Position numbers and translations under genes: made by a program. Positions 6,301 to 7,297 of a DNA stretch of 7,297 nt are shown piece after piece (positions within the stretch are counted from its first letter, which is position 1; each line of letters begins with the position of its first letter). The stretch is from NCBI GenBank assembly GCA_964592755.1, contig CAZQFS010000138.1, positions 1-7,297 of the forward strand. Direction: 5' to 3'. This DNA is from CAZQFS01 sp964592755. Lineage in GTDB: Bacteria > Hydrothermota > Tepidihabitantia > Tepidihabitantales > Tepidihabitantaceae. The notes under the pieces were generated by a model. It was not told where the DNA came from, did no database searches, and was given only the letters and a program-made list of their open reading frames with translations.

Positions 6301-7021
6301 GACCACTATCTATGCGCACCAGGCCAGGTACCACAGCTTCCACGCCTATGACATCGCAACAGGGACATGGGGACCGGCTTTGACCGGCATGCCATTCATC
6401 GGCCGCTCGGGCAAGAACAAGAAGTCCAAGGATGGCGGCTCGGCCGCGGTGCTCGGCAACGACATTTTCGCGCTCAAGGGCGGCAACACGCAGGAATTCT
6501 GGCGATTCGTGATGCCGGCCGGGCCGTGGGCCGAGCTGGAGACGATGCCGCAGCTCGGCAGTGCAGGCAAGAAGAAGAAAGTCAAGGCGGGCGGTGACCT
6601 TGCCGCCCACGGCCGTGGCGGAACCGGTGTCCTCTACGCGCTCAAGGGCAACAAGACGGCCGAGTTCTGGATGTACACCCCGGGTGCGACCGGCCTGCCG
6701 CTGACCGCCGGCGACGCCGGCCGGTCCGGAGTGCTCGCATCGGTGTTTGACATGCGACGCACCGGGTTCGCCATCACGCCCAATCCGCTGCGCGTCGGTT
6801 TCGCGACGCTCACGGCAAGCGGTCAAGCGGCCCAGTGGTCAAGTGGGCCAGTGGTGGTCAGCATCTACGACGCCTCCGGCCGCCGCGTTCTTCGTTCGTC
6901 ATTCGGACTTCGCACTTCATCGTTGCGGCTCGACCTTCGGTCTCTGCCGCCCGGGGTCTATATGCTGAAGCTGGCTGCTGGCAGCTACTCGACGACGCAG
7001 AAGCTCATCATCCAGCGCTAG
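3350..7021 (+). CDS. Secreted CehA/McbA-type PHP-domain metallohydrolase with CARDB modules, Kelch-like propeller and T9SS type A sorting domain
   Basis: A complete 1223-residue protein. Residues 1-16 form a short signal peptide (MRVIPILLIAASATVA). Residues about 27-120 are a beta-rich domain with LVLFLNGRF and LRPGSNSIEL, like the galactose-binding-type sandwiches in glycosidases. The PHP domain (about 125-300) has H131, H133, D138, H163, E187, H194, H230, D294 and H296, a full metal-ligand set. Spacing with INHP and IEVFNN matches the CehA/McbA metallohydrolases. Residues 310-455 resemble the beta-domain following PHP in that family and include a DTNNNGSWD loop. Residues about 461-597 are beta-rich and not recognised. 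Two CARDB-like modules (601-808), a six-bladed Kelch-like propeller (813-1116) and a sorting domain (1138-1223) follow. It is probably an exported phosphoesterase or other hydrolase; the substrate cannot be read. It lies 99 bp behind the protease-like gene and shares its whole tail. Typical CehA-like enzymes lack the long C-terminal half seen here. Confidence 0.88.
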   Translation: MRVIPILLIAASATVALSPLESDDMVFDGEVAAGNGRARFSAVLQHGRMPAGWYANIEGLDTLVLFLNGRFVATFGKGELPRTRIRGLDLSKYASLLRPGSNSIELHTGGPGRFWLRMWTSDNTWYPSNFHAHTTYSDGRYSVHDLLQLALGEGARAYAITDHNTLAQCYDTAFHPVGGLNPIRGTEWTSELGHANVLEPEGATWFDSTMSVRQMLDEASYRGGFVQINHPCDDELGFGWDRYPVLDSSIDCIEVFNNLTWFPSGPRTNDREAIAWWHSLLVQGKTIAATGNSDYHGTIPGEGGPLQSQTRVWSPSNAPDSILKYTKLGQAMVLDENDDGAIYVYADTNNNGSWDLVMGQHARVTSSRTIRFRAEVEDADFLDDFWVYNRFGTVHNYWFTNPFGPWDHAYEWTANYGAASRDFVRAYLENSINDPELATNAIYVNHPDYELGPIDLLSRTVNRPDTIVLPSPETLRFRLTNTAGFSPWRYGLAVACDTARFDIIGWQGSGSGIGQVQSRYSGSHRILEWQGGYTWSNRLSVSTSFDYWLVVRPRTGGRCPVLFRSWAHDRIQFVEYEPATGFFGPEGRVWHAESIFVRHLDVQPVSIVVPSTEMDSCGPIAPQVTVRNNGNTAVSFDVGLAIGTGYSGSANVAGLGPGTTRQVGFSTWQPLRGSFPVRCVTRLAGDCAPENDTLESSVQVSVHDAAAIAVVRPAGRIAPGAVVPQARVRNCGTDREPVSIFFSINAAPPYAESVLLPGGLPIGLDTTVAFPDWQATVGAYRARCSTSLAGDQSPANDTASLAFEVGSSVPGGWHERAPMPAAPSGRQVKDGGWLAFDASRERIYAAKGNKTADFYEYNPATDSWRPLALIPDGREAKKPGKGAVGCAADGGFIFATKGNNTLGFYCYEAASDSWRQLADVPLGASNKKVKGGTDLVCHGGSIYCLKGYMNDFYRYDIMVDSWQSLAPAPASKYDKGSWLSCDETTTIYAHQARYHSFHAYDIATGTWGPALTGMPFIGRSGKNKKSKDGGSAAVLGNDIFALKGGNTQEFWRFVMPAGPWAELETMPQLGSAGKKKKVKAGGDLAAHGRGGTGVLYALKGNKTAEFWMYTPGATGLPLTAGDAGRSGVLASVFDMRRTGFAITPNPLRVGFATLTASGQAAQWSSGPVVVSIYDASGRRVLRSSFGLRTSSLRLDLRSLPPGVYMLKLAAGSYSTTQKLIIQR
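3722..4249 (+). other. PHP metallohydrolase catalytic domain, CehA/McbA type
   Basis: Motifs in order are NFHAHTTYSDG (H131, H133, D138), AITDHNT (D162, H163), RGTEWTSELGHANV (E187, H194), QINHP (H230) and ATGNSDYHG (D294, H296). All positions expected to bind the two or three metal ions of PHP enzymes are present. The W-x-x-x-L-L-x-x-G stretch before the last motif is typical of the CehA branch. The branch includes carbaryl hydrolases, but most members have unknown substrates. No polymerase or histidinol-phosphatase feature is seen. Confidence 0.88.
5144..5767 (+). repeat. Two CARDB-like Ig modules of the PHP protein
   Basis: Modules start at D601 and D704. Both have the P.v.VrN.G core and end in C-x-T-x-L-A-G-D-x-x-P-x-N-D. 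The second matches module 4 of the first gene (1364-1678) at a little over half of residues by hand count, including the identical run DTTVAFPDW and the REP...FF.IN strand. It is closer to that copy than to its own neighbour, so the modules were inherited as an ordered set and not formed by local duplication here. Confidence 0.75.
5786..6697 (+). repeat. Six-bladed Kelch-like propeller with KGN motif and lysine-rich loops (PHP gene)
   Basis: Residues 813-1116 start with WHERAPMP and contain IYAAKGNKTADFYEY, IFATKGNNTLGFYCY, IYCLKGYMNDFYRY, IYAHQARYHSFHAY, IFALKGGNTQEFWRF and LYALKGNKTAEFWMY. Basic loops precede the blades: RQVKDGG, AKKPGKG, NKKVKGG, KYDKGS, GKNKKSKDGG (6410-6439) and GKKKKVKAGG (6566-6595). 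Blade order matches the first gene one to one, including the deviant fourth blade with HQA in place of KGN. Confidence 0.75.
6566..7021 (+). repeat. 456-bp direct repeat, copy 2 (last propeller blade plus sorting domain)
   Basis: Counterpart of 2795-3250, with the same length, no gaps and about 90% identity by hand count. It ends at the same TAG stop. Upstream of 6566 the similarity drops at once to paralogue level. Confidence 0.9.
6761..7018 (+). other. Type A C-terminal sorting domain (T9SS-like), PHP gene
   Basis: TGFAITPNPL, SIYDASGRRVLRSSF, LRLDLRSLPPGVYMLKL and TTQKLIIQR follow the type A sorting layout and mirror the first gene's tail. The signal peptide on the same protein agrees with a route through the inner membrane and then type IX export. 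Confidence 0.75.
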
Positions 7022-7044
7022 CCCTAAGGTGGTGGGGTGACGGC

Positions 7045-7073
7045 TTGGACCAAGGGTATGGTATTGGTAGAAT
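7045..7073 (+). promoter_or_regulatory. Candidate sigma70-type promoter for the third gene
   Basis: TTGGAC (7045-7050) and TAGAAT (7068-7073) are 17 bases apart. TAGAAT matches 5 of 6 bases of TATAAT and is preceded by TGG, giving an extended -10. The -35 match is weak (3 of 6). The spacer is more AT-rich than the flanking genes, and the site lies about 50 bp before the start codon. Confidence 0.45.
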
Positions 7074-7110
7074 GACATACTGCCGAGTGTCGAATAACCA
7101 GGTAAAGCAA

Positions 7111-7117
7111 AAGGAGA
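7111..7117 (+). promoter_or_regulatory. Ribosome binding site of the third gene
   Basis: AAGGAGA ends five bases before GTG at 7123. It is a strong Shine-Dalgarno match and fixes the GTG start over later in-frame ATG codons such as 7171. Confidence 0.75.
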
Positions 7118-7122
7118 CAACT

Positions 7123-7297
7123 GTGAAGAGAATCGTCGTTGTGCTCGCGCTGGCGGCTGTCGGCTACGGTATGGTGACGCCGGAACTGGAGCGTCATATG
7201 GCCACCGCGCAGAGTGACCAGCGCCTGCCGGTGCACATTGTGTTGAGGGAGCAGTTTGATGCCGGGCTGCTCAATCGTCTCGTTGATGGCATGCCTC
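7123..7297 (+). CDS. N-terminus of an exported protein, probably another S8-type protease (3' partial)
   Basis: Fifty-eight codons are visible from a GTG start with a good ribosome binding site. MKRIVVVLALAAVGYG is a clear signal peptide with two basic residues, a hydrophobic core and small residues at the likely cleavage site. Next come VTPELERHM, then LPVHIVLREQFD and LLNRLVDGMP. This layout (export signal, VTPEL, a beta strand of the type PVxIVL.EQ.D, then a helix) is familiar from propeptides of S8 proteases in secretome-rich candidate phyla. The catalytic domain lies beyond the window, so the family is an inference. The gene starts 101 bp after the PHP gene, apparently with its own promoter. 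An unrelated secreted protein remains possible. Confidence 0.6.
   Translation, partial: MKRIVVVLALAAVGYGMVTPELERHMATAQSDQRLPVHIVLREQFDAGLLNRLVDGMP

Noticed and set aside
7041..7056. Hairpin CTTGG-A-CCAAG as a terminator of the PHP gene
   Set aside because: The stem is about four base pairs with a minimal loop and no T tract; it also overlaps the candidate -35.

Overview
The window is about 7.3 kb of GC-rich DNA (roughly 60-65% G+C by eye) with three genes on the + strand in a row. The first and third run off the window edges. All three look exported. The two long proteins end in a type A C-terminal sorting domain of the kind used by type IX secretion (the FCB superphylum and some candidate phyla). 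High GC, huge modular secreted proteins, CARDB-like repeats and a Kelch-like propeller with this tail suggest an uncultivated lineage such as candidate division WOR-3/Stahlbacteria or a relative. That placement is inferred from style only; no marker gene is present. A run of exactly 100 N points to a short-read draft or metagenome assembly.

Layout. (1) Positions 2-3250: C-terminal 1082 residues of a probable subtilisin-like (S8) protease. It has the last turn of the catalytic domain, a KP-43-like beta-sandwich, at least five CARDB-like Ig modules with a 312-bp period (interrupted by the N gap at 812-911), a six-bladed Kelch-like propeller and a sorting domain. (2) 3251-3349: a 99-bp spacer with three TGCACG copies and a weak ribosome binding site. 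(3) 3350-7021: a complete 1223-residue secreted PHP-fold metallohydrolase of the CehA/McbA type with every expected metal ligand, carrying two CARDB-like modules, the same propeller and the same sorting domain. (4) 7022-7122: a 101-bp spacer with a plausible sigma70-type promoter and a good ribosome binding site. (5) 7123-7297: first 58 codons of a third exported protein whose N-terminus resembles the pre-pro region of S8 proteases from such genomes.

How it fits together. The locus looks like a tandem family in which different catalytic heads (protease, PHP hydrolase) sit on a common tail: CARDB spacer modules, a lysine-rich propeller, then a secretion/anchoring tag. The last propeller blade plus sorting domain (456 bp) is about 90% identical in DNA between genes 1 and 2, with one very abrupt edge, so the tail has been copied or converted recently. 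The most unusual points are this head-swapping design, the Kelch variant in which the usual Gly-Gly is replaced by Lys-Gly-Asn and each blade has a basic loop, and the N gap, which is flanked on both sides by exactly 55 bases of repeat and so hides a tandem array of unknown copy number. Substrates and biological role cannot be read from the sequence.
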